Numbered from the stretch's first letter, positions 12,301-28,320 are shown. The stretch: DNA of 64,000 nt from Yamagishiella unicocca (GCA_003116995.1 BDSL01000019.1:1054001-1118000), one strand, 5' to 3'. Notes: generated from the sequence alone by a model not told the origin. Numbers and translations are program-made.

Positions 12301-15300
12301 TCCCACAACCTGCCCACAACCTGCCCACAACCTGCTGCCCCATAATCTGCCCCACAACCTGCCCCTGCAGCGCGAGAAGGGCCGCCCCTCCACCGAGCTC
12401 GTCACAAGCCGCTCGTTGGACTTCGCACCGCTGTCCCAGTCTCCGTCGACCACGTCCTTCGACGGCACCGGGACGCACGTGTCGGCGCAGGTGACATGAC
12501 GCGGCATCGATTGCATCTTGCAGCAGCGCGGTTCGTCCGTCGCCATATGCGTTACCGGCTTTCGCTGTCTCGCGTCCCCCACCCGTCTGTCTGCAATTCC
12601 ACTGTGCCGTTTCCGCGGGGTTACTCTCCACCTCACTCCCACCAGCTTGCACTAAAGCCGCTGGTCACCCTCCCTCCGACCGAAACGTCCAATCCTAAAC
12701 GATTTTCCTTCGTACACGGGTTTTCATTCCTTGCAACCCTCCAACCGTGTACCAGGCGACCAAGCGGGTGAGCGCCGCGGTGCTGAAGTACTTTAAGCAG
12801 CTGGACGAGCAGACGAAGAAGCAGGTGGGCTGATGCGTTCAGGTTGCGGCGTGGGAAACCGGCTGCCAGGGCGATCATGCGGGGCGAGTTAGGGTTTTAG
12901 GTGCACCGCTACTCTTGTAGCTGGCACGCTGGCGCCAAGCGTGATATAACTGGTTTTGCGGCAGTGGGTGCAGGAGCTCGCACGATTCGCTCCAGGCCGT
13001 GTGTGAGAGCTAGCTACATTATTAAGGAATGCCCCCGCCCCCCTTCCCTGACCCTCCACGTTTACCAGGAGCAAAAGTACGACGATGCAGCTCGGCTCAA
13101 CGCCTCCTTCATTCCTCCGCCGCCCGATCGCTCAGACTTCACGCAAACGCTGCAGCCCGCTCGGCCTGTCTCCCGCGTCGCGCAAGCCATCGGCAGCCCC
13201 GGACCCGCGGCATCTATCGCCGGCGGCGCCGCATCAGCGGGGGCTTCTGGCGTCAGCGGCGCGAGGTACCCAAGCCCCGGCCCATCCGCCAGTGGATCAG
13301 GCTACGCCGTACAGCACCCTCACGGGTGGGGCGTACGACAGCCGGATCCTAACGCCGGCCGCGGCGTCCGCTCGTCGGCGTCGGTCACCATCGCCGGCTA
13401 CGTTTCCCACCAGCACCAGCGCCTTGCGTCGCCGCTCGGCACCTCCAGCGGCAGCAGTGTCGAAGGCATCGGCGGCTCGACGACGATGGCGCAGCGGCAG
13501 CCTGGTGTGTCGGCACCCGAGATGCGCCGTAACCCAGAGGCGATGCGCGAGCGCCACCGCCAGGGCGGCCCCGTCACCGCTGCGTGGGCGGACTTCGTCG
13601 CAGCGACGTCGGCCATCGGCACCCTCGCTGGCTCCCCGTCGGCCTCGTCGGTCGCCCAGTCATCCTCCCAGATTGCCTCCACCGCCCAGTCCGTAATGCC
13701 CAGCCGCGCGTGGCGCCAGGCGCCGGCCTTTGGGCCGGCGAGCTCGCTGGCGGCGCCGGCGTTTGGCTGGGGCTCGGGGGTGGCTTTGGGCGCTGGCGGC
13801 CGCGGCGGCGGCGGAGCCGGCGGTGGCAGTCCCAGCCCAGGACTGGCCACCGCGCGCAGCATGGGGTCCGAGGTCTGGGGCGTGTTGCCGACCTTCCCCC
13901 GCTCGGGCGAGGCGTGGGGCAGCTGGTCGGGTGCGGCTGGACGTCCGCCAGTGATGTCCAGCGGGGAGCCCGGACGCTGTGATTCCGTCATGGAGACGGA
14001 TGGCGGCATCACAGCTGACGCTAACGCGCATGCCACCGCTAACGCTCACGCCGCCACTGCCGCTAACGCGCATGCTGTAACCACTGTTGGGCCGCTGCCC
14101 GCCGTGCCGCGTGGTGCCGGCGTCACCTTCAGTCACAATCAGCCGCCGCCGGTGGCAGCTGAGCCGCTGTTGGAAGCGGCCGCCGCGGCCAGTCAGGTCC
14201 TGTCCGCCCGCCCTGCAGCGCAGCAGGCGGGCCAGGAGGCCTCTGGCAGCGGCCAGGGTGCGGCCCCGGCCCCAGCCCCAGCCCCAGCGGCCGAGCGACA
14301 GCCCATCCGCTCCACCGGCCCAAGTTCTGGTGGCAACGGCGGCAGCAGGGCTCAAGGGATGCCGGGCCCCGGTCCCATGGCCCGCACCTTCGCAGCTCAG
14401 AGCCGCTGCCTGGGAGAGGCTCTTCACGGAAGTGCCCAGCCGCCGTCCCTCAGCCCGGCCAACAGCCTGCCCGCCAGCACTCCCGCCGGTGCGCGTAACC
14501 GGCAGCCGGGCGCCTCGGACTCCAGGCCGGGCGCCACGTCTATGTCCGGCGTGTTTCAGGGCATGGTTCTTCCCGGGGGAGGAGGACATGGGTCCAGCAG
14601 CGGTGCCGTCACATTACCTGGCCCCGGGCGCAGGAACGCCAATTTCAGCCACGGCCCATTCCGCACGGCGTCAAGGGGTCCAGCTGCGATGGGAAGTGCG
14701 TCCGGGCCCGCAGCGGCGGCGATGATTGAGGGCATTGTCAGCGTCAGCCCAGCGCCTGCGCTGGTGTCGGCCTTCGCCGTCCCTTTCGCTGCACCGGCTC
14801 TGCACACGGGCGGCGATGCAAGGCCGCGGGAGAGGACCCGGGTGGCCAGGCTGGGGGCGCGGTCAGTAGGGGCACCCATCGAGAGCAGCGTCAGTGGCAC
14901 GTTCAGCGGCAGCGGTGATGGCGACGACCTGGAGTTGGGCCGGCTGCGCGTGGTGGCAGGGTCGCGTTGCGGGAGTGCAGCTGGCAGCGGGCGTAGCAGC
15001 CGCGGCCCGGCTGGCGAGAGCGACGGCAGGAGAGGCCCGGCGGCGGCGGCGGCCTCCACCAATGCTGTGGCCTCGCCGAAGGCGGCTGCATTCGAGCCGA
15101 TGGCGGTGGTGACGACCAAGGCGGCGACAGCGGACGACCGAATGGCTGACATGGTGGCTATTTTGGAGGACGCGGGGGTCACCAACGCTGAGTGTCAGGG
15201 CACCGGCGCAGGGGCGGAGGGTCCGCAGTCGCCGAGTGGGGCAAAGTCGGATGTGGCTTCTGGTCCCGCTGCAGCCGCCCTGCCGGCGGCGGCACCGGCT

Positions 15301-16749
15301 GCTGCTGCTTCGGCTGCTGTCCCCAAGTCACCAGGCCGGGAGAGCGCCACCCCGGACGCCGTCACTGCACAGCACAGCCCGCGCACCGCCTTCCCGCCCC
15401 TACGGAGCCCCCAAGCCGTCATCCCGTCGGACCTGGCCTCTCCGGCCCCGTCTTTCGCCTCCCAAGCGCCGTCCACTCTGCTGGCGCCCATGCCTTCTCG
15501 CGCGCCTCAGCCCCCACCTCAGCCTCAGCCCCAGCCGCCGCTGCCGTCCGCGCCCTCGCTGCCACCTGCCCAGCCCGCTCAGCGCATAACGTCCTCGGGC
15601 ATGACCCACGGCGCCGCGACGGATGGTTCTTCTGCGTCCGCATCCTCCGCCTTCCCAGCCGCCAGCGCAAGCTACAGCGCCTTTACGACCACCGGCGTCG
15701 CCACCATCGTGGCAGCTAACCCGGCTGCGCCAGCGCCGCCAGCCGCCAGCCCTGTCGCCGCACTGCGCGCCCGCACCACCGGCCAACTAGCCTACGCCCC
15801 ACGTGGTGCGTATATGAGCCTCCAGCTGGCGGCGCAGCGGAACGCAACCACAGGTGCGGTGGCGGCGCAGACCGTGCGCTCGCCGCGCCGCGGCGTCCCG
15901 CCCGCTTCCGCCGCCGCCGCCGCCGACGCCGGCGGTGGCGGCGGATCGGCGGCGGCTCGGTCGGCCGCCCCGCAGAAGCCCTCTGAGACGTCAAGACCGA
16001 CGCCCCTCCATGACCGAGTCGTCGTGACTTTCTTCGGCCAGCAGCTGCCGCGCGCGAGTAATGGCGCGGTGGTGCTGCCGGCGATGCCGCAGCCACCGTT
16101 GCCGGCCCAGCAGGCGGCAGGGGGCAAGGTGGTGCCGGGGGCCTATGCTGCGCAGCTGCCACTGGCGCAGCAGCATGCGAGAGCGGCAGCCGGCGAAGCC
16201 GGCAGCATCGTGACCCCGCCGCCGGCGGCGCAGCCTGTGAATCCGAGTGCGACCACATCAGCCGCGGCTGCTGCCTGGCTATCCTCCTCCGCCGGCGGCG
16301 GCCCCGCGGCCCCGCAGCAGCGGACATCCCCGGGGTCACCCAACTCGGCGGCGGCGACGGCGGCGCAGAGCGGCACCGACTGGAGGGCAGCAGCGAAGCC
16401 CAACCTGACATTGGCCACACCGCAAGCCTCGGATGTAGCTCCGCAGCACCTGCGGCAGCACGCTGGTGGCAAGGCGGCGGGCGATACCTTGGACGCGTTC
16501 TTTGCGTTTGGGATGGAGCCGGCGGGCGGCATGGGCACATCAGAGCGGGGAGGCAGTCCCCGGCGGGAGGCCACTCGGGGCTCCCTACGCGGGTCGGCCG
16601 GCCGCCCGGGCAGCCGCAGGCCGTCCCTGGTGCCCCGGCTGGAGCAGGTGGAGGCGGGTGCGCTGGGGCCGTGGGAGGCGCCGTGGGAGACATCAGCGCC
16701 CGACAGCCCGGGCCTCCTGCAGCGGGCACACAGCAGTGTCGTGGCGTAG
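9364..16749 (+). CDS. EF-hand calcium-binding protein with coiled coil and long low-complexity tail
   Basis: Ten exons: 9364-9457, 9539-9732, 9941-9991, 10302-10325, 10956-11065, 11330-11474, 11693-12022, 12371-12490, 12756-12824 and 13069-16749, all GT-AG, totalling 4818 bp or 1605 residues. The start ATG opens MGTKFQEATAKLLEICRQAW. Two canonical EF loops lie at residues 49-60 (DQDGSGAIDVRE) and 85-96 (DPDGSGELEFDE). A third, degenerate loop (about 118-129) lacks the first Asp and is built partly from the 24-bp exon. Residues about 150-215 are charged and heptad-like, probably a coiled coil. The last exon adds about 1225 residues rich in Ala, Ser, Pro and Gly with no recognisable domain. Likely a calmodulin/centrin-like Ca2+ sensor fused to a disordered scaffold; cytoskeletal or ciliary roles are possible but only inferred. 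Confidence 0.75.
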
Positions 16750-18356
16750 GGGCATGTATGCCTACCCTCTAGAAGGCAGCCTGCAGGCCAGGCCGCAACC
16801 CGCTGCACGCCGCCGCGCCACCGGGGGTTTATTTCCCGCGGCAACCGCCTGCTGCGGCGCGCTGGCCCGTCTACCTCAAGGGGCCGCACGCGGGCTGGCG
16901 GCTTGGGAGGTGGGCGAGCGAGGCAGGGAGGCGTGTTGCAGAGGCGGCTGGGGGCGCCTACCTTGCGGTCCATTTGCGGCGCGAACGGCTTGTTTGACGG
17001 TGACGCCGACGCATTGAAGGTGAACAGGAAGCGAGCGTTAAGTAGCGACATGGAAATGGTTGGAGCCGCCCATCCATCCACGTACGTGCGGGGTGAGGTG
17101 GTATCGATCGGAGCGAGGGAAGCAAGCAAGGGGATTTGGGGGATTCGTGCCACGGCTCGATGCTCCCACTGTGAGCGACTCATATGGGAGGAATTCCGCG
17201 CATTTGTTATTTCATCCCCGCGCAATCGCGAAACGTGAAGCATCTCTTCACGGAATGACAACCAGCAGCGGCGGCCTACCTGCGGCCGTGCTTTACCCCG
17301 AGCGATCGTCTTCTTGGCGTGGCTGGATGGGTTCCACGTGCGAGCGAGTGGGGGCCACTGCGGAGGTGGTGTGCGGCGGCTAGGCTGCACGCATCGCATC
17401 GCATCGCATCGCACCCTCCAGTCATTGATCGCACGCCTGTATGGACTTTGTTTTGGGCGGGGGTGTTCGAGGAGGACCCGTGGATGCGAGAAAACACCTC
17501 GTTTGCTTGGGGGGGGAGGGACGAAAGACGGACCTTTGCCCGGCGACTCAGCATGCTGGACATACATCACCGTCGACACGGGCTAACCCCATCTATCGCG
17601 CATGCGCGTTGTTCGTTGTTTGCGTATTTGTATGTGGGACCTATCTACCAGCGGCTGTGCTAACTGTCAGCGCCACCCAGTACTGATGCCCACGCACATG
17701 CGTGTGACCGTATCCGACGCGAAGTTAGTCCGACGGGATTGTCATACTGTTCGCGTGGAGCGTGCGTGATATTGCCGAGCGGTGTATGCATGTGCGTGAG
17801 GCGGCGACGACGAGCGTGCGTGCTTGGTGCCGAGCGTCTCGCTGCGCTAGGTTAGTTTATGGTTACCGAAAAGCTTGTTGCGTGGGAGGTCGTCTGTCGT
17901 TTAGGACGCGGCGGGCGAGCTGCGCGCCTCCCGACCTGCTGGTCGGCGGGCCACGTGTTCAAAACGTGGATGCACGCTCGCTGGAACTGCCCTTGCTTGA
18001 AGCTGAATAGCACGTTGAGGATTCGTTACGAAGCGAGGAGCGGTCATTGCAAAATGGCGGGCGAAGCATGCAGTAACAGCATGTGCACCATTGTCCAACC
18101 GCCGCGGGCTCTGCCACACGGTACTAAGGAACGTACGGTACGTAGAAACTCAGAAGAGGACGGCGGGAGGTCGAAGGGTTCGTTCAGAACTTTGGGAGGC
18201 CACGTCCTAAGGCGCCGAGATTCGCAGGACAGGTCCTACATGGCCGCAAACGGTTTGATTCTATTACGCTTGTATATGTGCCGAGCGACGGCGTGATCGC
18301 CACTACCCGGGAGGAAAACCTTTCTCTCCTGGTAGGTGGTGGTGCTGCTGCTGCTG
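16750..18356 (+). other. Intergenic / 3' UTR of the EF-hand gene; no gene recognised
   Basis: No clear exon follows the stop at 16749. Short frames on both strands lack conserved content. A GCATC pentamer runs four to five times at 17391-17412. I could not find a nearby TGTAA signal for the EF-hand gene. Confidence 0.45.
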
Positions 18357-18646
18357 AGGGGTGTCCTGCTGGCTAGCTGCTGCTGAGGGGTGTCCTGCTG
18401 GCTAGCTGCTGCTGAGGGGTGTCCTGCTGGCTAGCTGCTGCTGAGGGGTGTCCTGCTGGATAGCTGCTGCTGAGGGGTGTCCTGCTGGATAGCTGCTGCT
18501 GAGGGGTGTCCTGCTGGCTAGCTGCTGCTGAGGGGTGTCCTGCTGGATAGCTGCTGCTGAGGGGTGTCCTGCTGGATAGCTGCTGCTGAGGGGTGTCCTG
18601 CTGGATAGCTGCTGCTGAGGGGTGTCCTGCTGGCTAGCTAGCTGCT
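18357..18646. repeat. 29-bp satellite, about 10 copies
   Basis: The phrase aggggtgtcc recurs at 18357, 18386, 18415 and so on to 18618, exactly 29 bp apart. Each unit continues with tgctgg, ctagc or atagc, and ctgctgctg. Copies differ mainly at one position (ctagc versus atagc). Just after the array a GCTAGCTAGC variant occurs. Non-coding as far as can be seen. Confidence 0.9.
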
Positions 18647-20325
18647 GCGGCCGCGCATTCTGACTTGCACGAACTGTACCAAGGCGTTAGGTAGGGTGAC
18701 CAGAGCCGTACCTTGTCTGAGCACTATGCGTGCGTTTGGGTGTTGTTGATTTGTATTTCTTGAGCGAGCCCGCGTTTGTGCGTTGGTTTCGCAGCAAAAC
18801 CGCGATAATAACTAACTTCCACGGAAGGTATGGTACGTAAGGGTGTTGGGGTTGCTTGGGTGCGTGGGGCGGGGATAGAGATGGCAGCAGGAGCGGACCA
18901 CCCAATGTGGACGAAAGGCAGGAGTAGTACCAGCGGCAGTACCGCGTGTCGATTGGGCGGGTGAGCGGGATGGCAAGTTGTTGGCGGGGTCGCTGACTGT
19001 TTTATGGTTCGAGCATGCGAAAGGCACACACGATGTAGTTCGATATTTAGTACCTATCTAATAATAAGCGTATACTTCCCGGCAGTACTATGCGCACCTT
19101 TCCCGACGTGCGTAAACAAATTCAAAGTAAGCAATCACCTGCTGCGTAACGTGGAACATGTTGAATGGGAACTATTTCAACCAGCATTACTACAATGGCT
19201 GTGGGTTGAGCTCTCATTGACCAAACCCTGGTGTAATCGGCAATCCTGCCTCCCCTCCGCACCCGAACCTAGCTGTGCCTCCTACCTGGACACGTTAGTT
19301 GGCGTGACAGGGGTGAGACAAAGTTCCTCTGTCGTCACCGTACCAAATCTATCTAGGGCATTATAGGGCACGCACCTGAGCCGAGGACGGTGCCATGCAC
19401 CACATACATACACCGTGCATTATGGATGAAGATGTGCGTATCCTTCAGCAATGCACTTTTCATTTTTGATGCTGGTAGATTACCTTCTTGACGGACACAG
19501 CACGCAAGCAAACCGTAGTGTAGGCGTTACAATGCATTCACAAAACGGTGCGGACGGCGGTCACTAATTCTTCACGCCCAAGTTCAATTCGTAGTGATTA
19601 TTAACATCCGTCCCAACAACATACCGCACACGCAGCGATTTAGCGGGGTGCTTTACAACCCACATGCATGTGCGCACATGCAGCGCCGCCTATAGCTACT
19701 GCTGCTGGACCAACCTGCTGGCAGCCGAGCCTGCCACGCACCGCTTACTGCCATCATTGGCACACATATACACCACACGGCTGAAGTCGTCACAGCAGTC
19801 CTCAAGCAACCACCACAGCTCAGCGTCAAAATATGATTGGAGCATTTCTTCCCCAGATTCCCACCCAAGGTGAAACACAAGTAATAATAAGTAAGGCCCT
19901 TGGCCTTTTTGCTCACCAGCCAGCAGCAGGGCCTTACTTGTGGCTGTGTAACAGGCAAGCAGCAAAGGCTTCTCGAGGTGCCAGGAGAGCTAGCGCTCCA
20001 CCTAGCTATCTGCGACTCCTAGGTAGGTAGTAGTGTCGCAAGGGCCGTACTACTGCTGTCGTACAGCTGCTAGCTACAGGCTGTCATAGCCTGATACACT
20101 GCTGTGGATTATTTTTGCGAGCGACCATCTCATCCCTTCCATGGGCAACAGTTACTCACACGCACGTTGGCTGGCCCCTACCTTCCTCCATGCATCCCCT
20201 CATGCTGTCGTACACGCTCTATCAGTGTCAGCAGCCGCTGCACTTCAGTGACCCCCCTGATTGTACCGCCCACCTACAAGCAAGTAAATCCATCCATACA
20301 ACGCCTTCGTTGGCAGCCGGTGATG
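18647..20325 (-). other. Non-genic stretch; probable 3' UTR of the polyglutamine gene
   Basis: The right half is likely the 3' UTR of the minus-strand gene ending at 20326. A minus-strand frame near 19870-19700 looks codon-like (it contains SYFDAELWWLLEDCCDDF) and could be an alternative last exon, but I found no good splice acceptor for it. The rest, 18647-19640, shows nothing recognisable. Confidence 0.4.
19653..19657 (-). terminator. TGTAA polyadenylation signal, polyglutamine gene
   Basis: TTACA on the plus strand, TGTAA in the sense of the minus-strand gene, about 670 bp after its stop codon. TGTAA is the usual chlorophycean signal. A second TTACA lies near 19527. Confidence 0.45.
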
Positions 20326-23811
<3,486 letters not shown>

Positions 23812-24420
23812 GGCCAAACCCTGTGTGGATGCACACAGCAGGTAAGATAATGGCCATGTTGTGGGCATCAAACATGTATCCATGCATGTATGGAGCTGAC
23901 AGCTAGCAGGAATTATGTATATATGTATATATGACCAGGGAGATCTGGGGCTTTGGTTTTGTTGTATCACCCCTGTGTGGCGCGGTGGACGGACTTTGGC
24001 TGGTATACATCAGGTTTGGGTGCACATGGCAAAAATTATTATGGCTTCCATACTAGAGGGTTGGTTTATGGTGTCTTGGAGGAAAGATGTACATCATTGG
24101 GATAACCTGGCTGTCCTGACATCATCAGATTGCATCAAAAGTGAGGGAATCTTGGACAATTGTGAACCATTGCAGCCCTGTCTTAATTGCCAGCCCACTG
24201 AATCCTCCTGCAAAAATGCTGCCAAGTTTTGCTCATTCTTGCATGAAAAAATGCTGTATATATGCTATATCACATGTGGCTACTTGCAAGTTTGTTGGAC
24301 TCATTATTGCTGGTATGTTACCTGCACTATTGTTTTTGGGTCAACATATATATTGTCTGCCTTACTTGTAAACTAATATGGAAAAGAGGCACAGATGTTT
24401 TGCAAGTTTCACAGGTAGGC
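23812..24420. other. AT-richer flank of the polyglutamine gene; no gene supported
   Basis: Base composition drops sharply in GC relative to the rest of the window. The longest plus frame (23915-24376) has no recognisable motif. This may contain the promoter of the minus-strand gene. Confidence 0.35.
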
Positions 24421-24429
24421 CGGGTTATG

Positions 24430-24790
24430 AAGACATGAAGATGTTAAGACATTAAGACATTTAAAGATGTTAAGACATTAAGATGTTAAGACATTATTAA
24501 GACATTATTAAGACATTAACATCTCAAAATCTTCACAACTAAATGCCTCAACATCTTAATAATGACTCAATGTCTAAACATATTTATGTCTCAATGTCTC
24601 AATGTCTCAATGTCTCAATGTCTCAATGTCTCAATGTCTCAATGTCTCAATGTCTCAATGTCTCAATGTCTCAATGTCTCAATGTCTCAATGTCTCAATG
24701 TCTCAATGTCTCAATATCTTAATGTCTCAATGTCTTAAAGCCTCAAATTCAAATGCCTCAAATATGTCTTAATGGCTTAATGCCTTAACA
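24430..24790. repeat. Octamer array AATGTCTC with reverse-complementary left arm
   Basis: From about 24589 to 24717 the octamer aatgtctc repeats about sixteen times with few changes. To its left (24430-24530) the sequence is built from aagacatt, agatgtta and gacattatta, that is, the reverse complement of the same word family. The two arms could pair, giving a long imperfect foldback around 24540-24580. Confidence 0.8.
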
Positions 24791-26150
24791 CTACACTTAA
24801 GAAAACTGCCAATTAGGAATAATGATGCTATACATAATTCCGTCCCTATCTCTTCCTAATTGTATAGAGTTCTTATAACTGTATTGCATGTTAATGTGTC
24901 CAGTATCACTTGCCTTATGGTGTACGTTTTGGAGATAGGTCTTCTAGTAATCTTGAGGTGGGGAAAGTCCTGATCTTGATATGGAAGATACCTTGATCAG
25001 TTTGAGGTCTTGGTACTTCTTTTTTTGCACCTGGACCATCACACATAAACAAGATATGGATGTTTGTTAAGTTTGACAGGAGTAGAAGAAGGCACTGTCT
25101 TTATGGATATAGGTTCAGGAAAAAGGTGAACTCTTACCTAGTCCACTGGTAATGGTCGTCCACTCTGCAGGCTTAATAATTAGGTGGCTTCAGCTAGGAC
25201 CAGACACTGCGAATTATAGAATTAGCTGATTTGTGTCATTGTATTAAATTTCTGATTCGAGTAGGCGAGTACTTATACCTGGGTAGGAGGGCCTTATGGG
25301 ACAACTTCTACAACTGTACAACAGTACTGCAGGATAGAATGAAGGCCTTATAGAAGGCCTTATATCGGGCCTCTATTATTGTAGGGGCCTTATAGAAATT
25401 TTTATATTATTTTCTTTATCTTACTTTGGTGGAGGCATAGGTATGGCCTTGACCACCCCCGAGTTGCTGCTGGTTCAAGGCAAGCTATGGATCTATGGCC
25501 TGCTGTCCTGCCTGTCCTGCCATGGCAGAATCGCATCCAAGCATACCGAACAGCCAATCATTTCGTAGGTAAAGGTATGCACTTCATTGCAGTTCACAAT
25601 ATGATAGGTTAGTAAGAAAGAGCCGCCTGCTGAGGTGCCAGCTGCCAAGCAGGAATATGTTCCCAACTTGCTGACTGCTACGTTTTATTAGAGCTATATA
25701 AACCTCTTTCAAATGAACGCATTGTCCTGGCCTTTAGGAAGTAGCGACCACCCATGGGTGGTTGTGACAGCAGGCAGATAGAGCTTTCATCCTTGCACAT
25801 TGGCACCTTAACATGTCCCAGTAGCTGAAGATGAAGCAGGACGGAGCTTACTTGCCCCATGTGCAACTAGCACTTGCCGTCTGAGGGTCCGAGTGCCATG
25901 GATACGCCGATACGCGCATGCGTTCACTCTGTTCTGGGGCAAGCTTGTTCAAAAACATATTCATGCTTTAGTGGCGTTGTGGTACCATGCTGCAAGCGCG
26001 CGAATTCGCCAGAAGTGAGCATATACGGTGGGCGCTGCTAGGATACATCCGCCAAGCGCTTCTTTGCTTCCCTTTATTGTACACAAGCAACTACTGCAAC
26101 AATGTTGTGAAAGCAACACAAACAGATGCCATCTTCGCCGCCGTTACCCC
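24791..26150. other. AT-rich stretch without a recognised gene
   Basis: No exon is supported. A minus-strand frame at 25866-25678 looks somewhat codon-like (QLLGHVKVPMCKDESSICLL) but has no matching neighbours; it might be a gene fragment. Around 25340-25400 the word aggccttata recurs several times. Confidence 0.3.
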
Positions 26151-27211
26151 ACGCATCTATTGCGCTCTAGCTCCGCCAGAGCCAAATCGCGCTAGAGCTA
26201 CAAAGGCTTGTCCGCGCCAGGGTTTATGTAGCCTTATATAACGGGTATGTAATATTAGGGGGTCGGTCGCGAGTAGCGAGGCCGCTGGGACGCGGTCGGG
26301 CCTGGCACCAGAATGGCCGAAAGCCCGTATTTCGGCAACCCCTTCGCAGCGCTTTCTTCGTTGATATAAGGCGTGCAAGCACCATTTCCGTTACAACTGG
26401 CATTACCTTAGTCGCTGCAGCAAGTCCGCGCCGCTCCTCGCCAGCGGAAATGCACCGAAAGCGGATATGTCGCGCAGTGGCCGTCATTATGCGACGTTTC
26501 CACGCCCAATCCCGTGCCCATCTCATCAATGTACAAATCTTATCTTTATAGTTGCGGGTAGCGGGCCCACCCGAGGGACTGGCAGGGTCCAAGGCCGCTG
26601 CATGTCGCGCACTAGGCGTCCTGCCACCGCGACCCCGCTTTCGGCGCCCCATTTGTGCATTTTAGGCTTCACTATATGTATTCAAAGTAGTCTGGCATGA
26701 GGGCGGCTTTGCGGAGGTGATATAGTGTGCGCCAGGGCCAGTGGCCGAAAATGGCCATGGCGTGGCCATGGCGCTAAATTGGGACTTGGACCTTGGACGC
26801 ACCGCTATCGCCGCTGACAAGGCACAGCACCTAGATTATGTATGTACATGTCATATGTGGGGCCATACGGCCTATCGCTGGCTGAAGGTGCCAATCGGCC
26901 GGGTGGCCGAAATAGGGGTACGACGGGGATTGGGCACCGGCCGAGCTATGTGAAGAGGGCCGAGACCGTCTACTACGAGCACAGAGCCCGTATATTCTAC
27001 CGCCGATGAGGAACAATAGTGGGCTGACAAACAGCCGAGACGGGCCGCATTTCTGCCTGGCCGAGTGCACAACAGAAGACCCAAGTACGCAAAGCTTAGA
27101 GCGAGCGCTGCTGGGAAGCCACGCACAAGAAAGTCGCGAAATGACCGGAGACGCAGCCACGAACGGACCATATTGCCGCCTGGAGAAATGCAATGCAATG
27201 GACGCCTTAAA

Positions 27212-27245
27212 CAGAATGCGAGTATAACAGGGGAGCCAGAACGGG
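27212..27245 (+). repeat. Dispersed direct repeat, copy 1
   Basis: The stretch around cagaatgcgagtat ... gggagccagaacgg recurs at 28287-28320 with only a few differences. Copies are about 1075 bp apart, in the same orientation. Confidence 0.7.
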
Positions 27246-27251
27246 GATGCA

Positions 27252-27281
27252 GAATGCTCTCTTCTTTACTTGAGAGCATTC
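27252..27281. repeat. Perfect 10-bp stem hairpin
   Basis: gaatgctctc at 27252-27261 is followed after 10 bases by gagagcattc at 27272-27281, an exact inverted repeat. It sits immediately after direct-repeat copy 1, so it may be an end of a small mobile element. Confidence 0.75.
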
Positions 27282-28286
27282 ATTGGTCACCACGTTGCTC
27301 ACGGCAGTGCACGTGTTTAATTTTCGTTTACAAGAGACTTCTTGCTTGGCAGGAACCCTGGTTGCAGCTACCGTACTATTCAAATAGATTGCGAGCCCTC
27401 GAGGGCCGAAAATAATTTATTTTAATAAATTGAAAATACGGAAAGATTGCGAACCTGTATGGCTGATTGTTTAGCATTATTTAAACTTTGCGAACCCCGT
27501 ATAACTGCTGAAAATGATTGCGAATCTTAAAATAGCTTCAGGCTGGAAATGCAGTTCAGAAGGCAAAAATCGGGCGTACCGCCGCAGAACCGTCCGGGAT
27601 GGCAGCCACCGTTGCACCAAACCACCATACCATACTGCACCAGCTACCGATACCACACCAAACTTTCTCGTTCCTGCTGCTTTCATCCCTGGCCCCCCAT
27701 GCGCCCAACTGGCTTTCCCGCGGCTTTCTCTTTTCCCCGTCCCCCCCTTGCTGGCCCCCAACCCTTTCCACACAGCCCTCTGCTTCCCTTCCCGCCCCTG
27801 CTTCGTTCCCTTGCCCCGAGCGGGCCTTTGCTGCTGCACATCAATTTGAGAGAGAATGTCGATAAACTGGAAATAATAAATTATGAGATTGCGAGACAGC
27901 GACGGGGATTTATTAAAAATAGGGAAAGATTGCGAACCCCGGTAATAATCCTTTTTTATTAATTTGGAGTTTGCGAACCCCGAAATAATTATTCGGAATC
28001 TATTTAGAGCAGTACGGTATGGTTTAGGGTCAAAGCTTGCAGTCCAGAGGAGGGATAGCGAGGGCGAGGATTATCGCAGTCGGTATGGATCGTAAGCGGA
28101 TGCATGAATGTTCCGTCCATGTGGCGGGAGCAATATGGTAACTGACTGTGCACCACTGAATGTGGCTGAAGTGGCGGGGTAGGGTATTTTGGTGGGCTAC
28201 TTTGGACATGTTAACAGCGCGGCGGTGGTTTCATTTCACAGGTTGGGCTCCAGACGTTGAAAGGCAACATGGCAGTTCTGCAGGTG

Positions 28287-28320
28287 CAGAATGCGAGTAT
28301 TACGTGGGAGCCAGAACGGC
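28287..28320 (+). repeat. Dispersed direct repeat, copy 2
   Basis: Matches 27212-27245: cagaatgcgagtat, then a short variable middle, then gggagccagaacgg. Same orientation as copy 1. Confidence 0.7.

Larger units (their letters stand above)
26151..28159. other. Repeat-rich intergenic region with dispersed GCGAACC motifs
   Basis: No gene is supported. The word ttgcgaacc, usually within attgcgaaccccg plus an AT run, occurs about six times between 27390 and 27980 with variants such as attgcgagc and attgcgaatc. A perfect 10-bp hairpin lies at 27252-27281. Many short frames exist on both strands but none shows a family signature. Confidence 0.4.

Noticed and set aside
18357..18646. Possible CRISPR array
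   Set aside because: Units are contiguous with no spacers, and the genome is eukaryotic.
19696..19870. Extra last exon of the polyglutamine gene (LQSYFDAELWWLLEDCCDDF)
   Set aside because: Codon-like, but no good acceptor lies before it, and the proposed fifth exon already ends in a stop followed by a plausible 3' UTR. Kept only as a remark.
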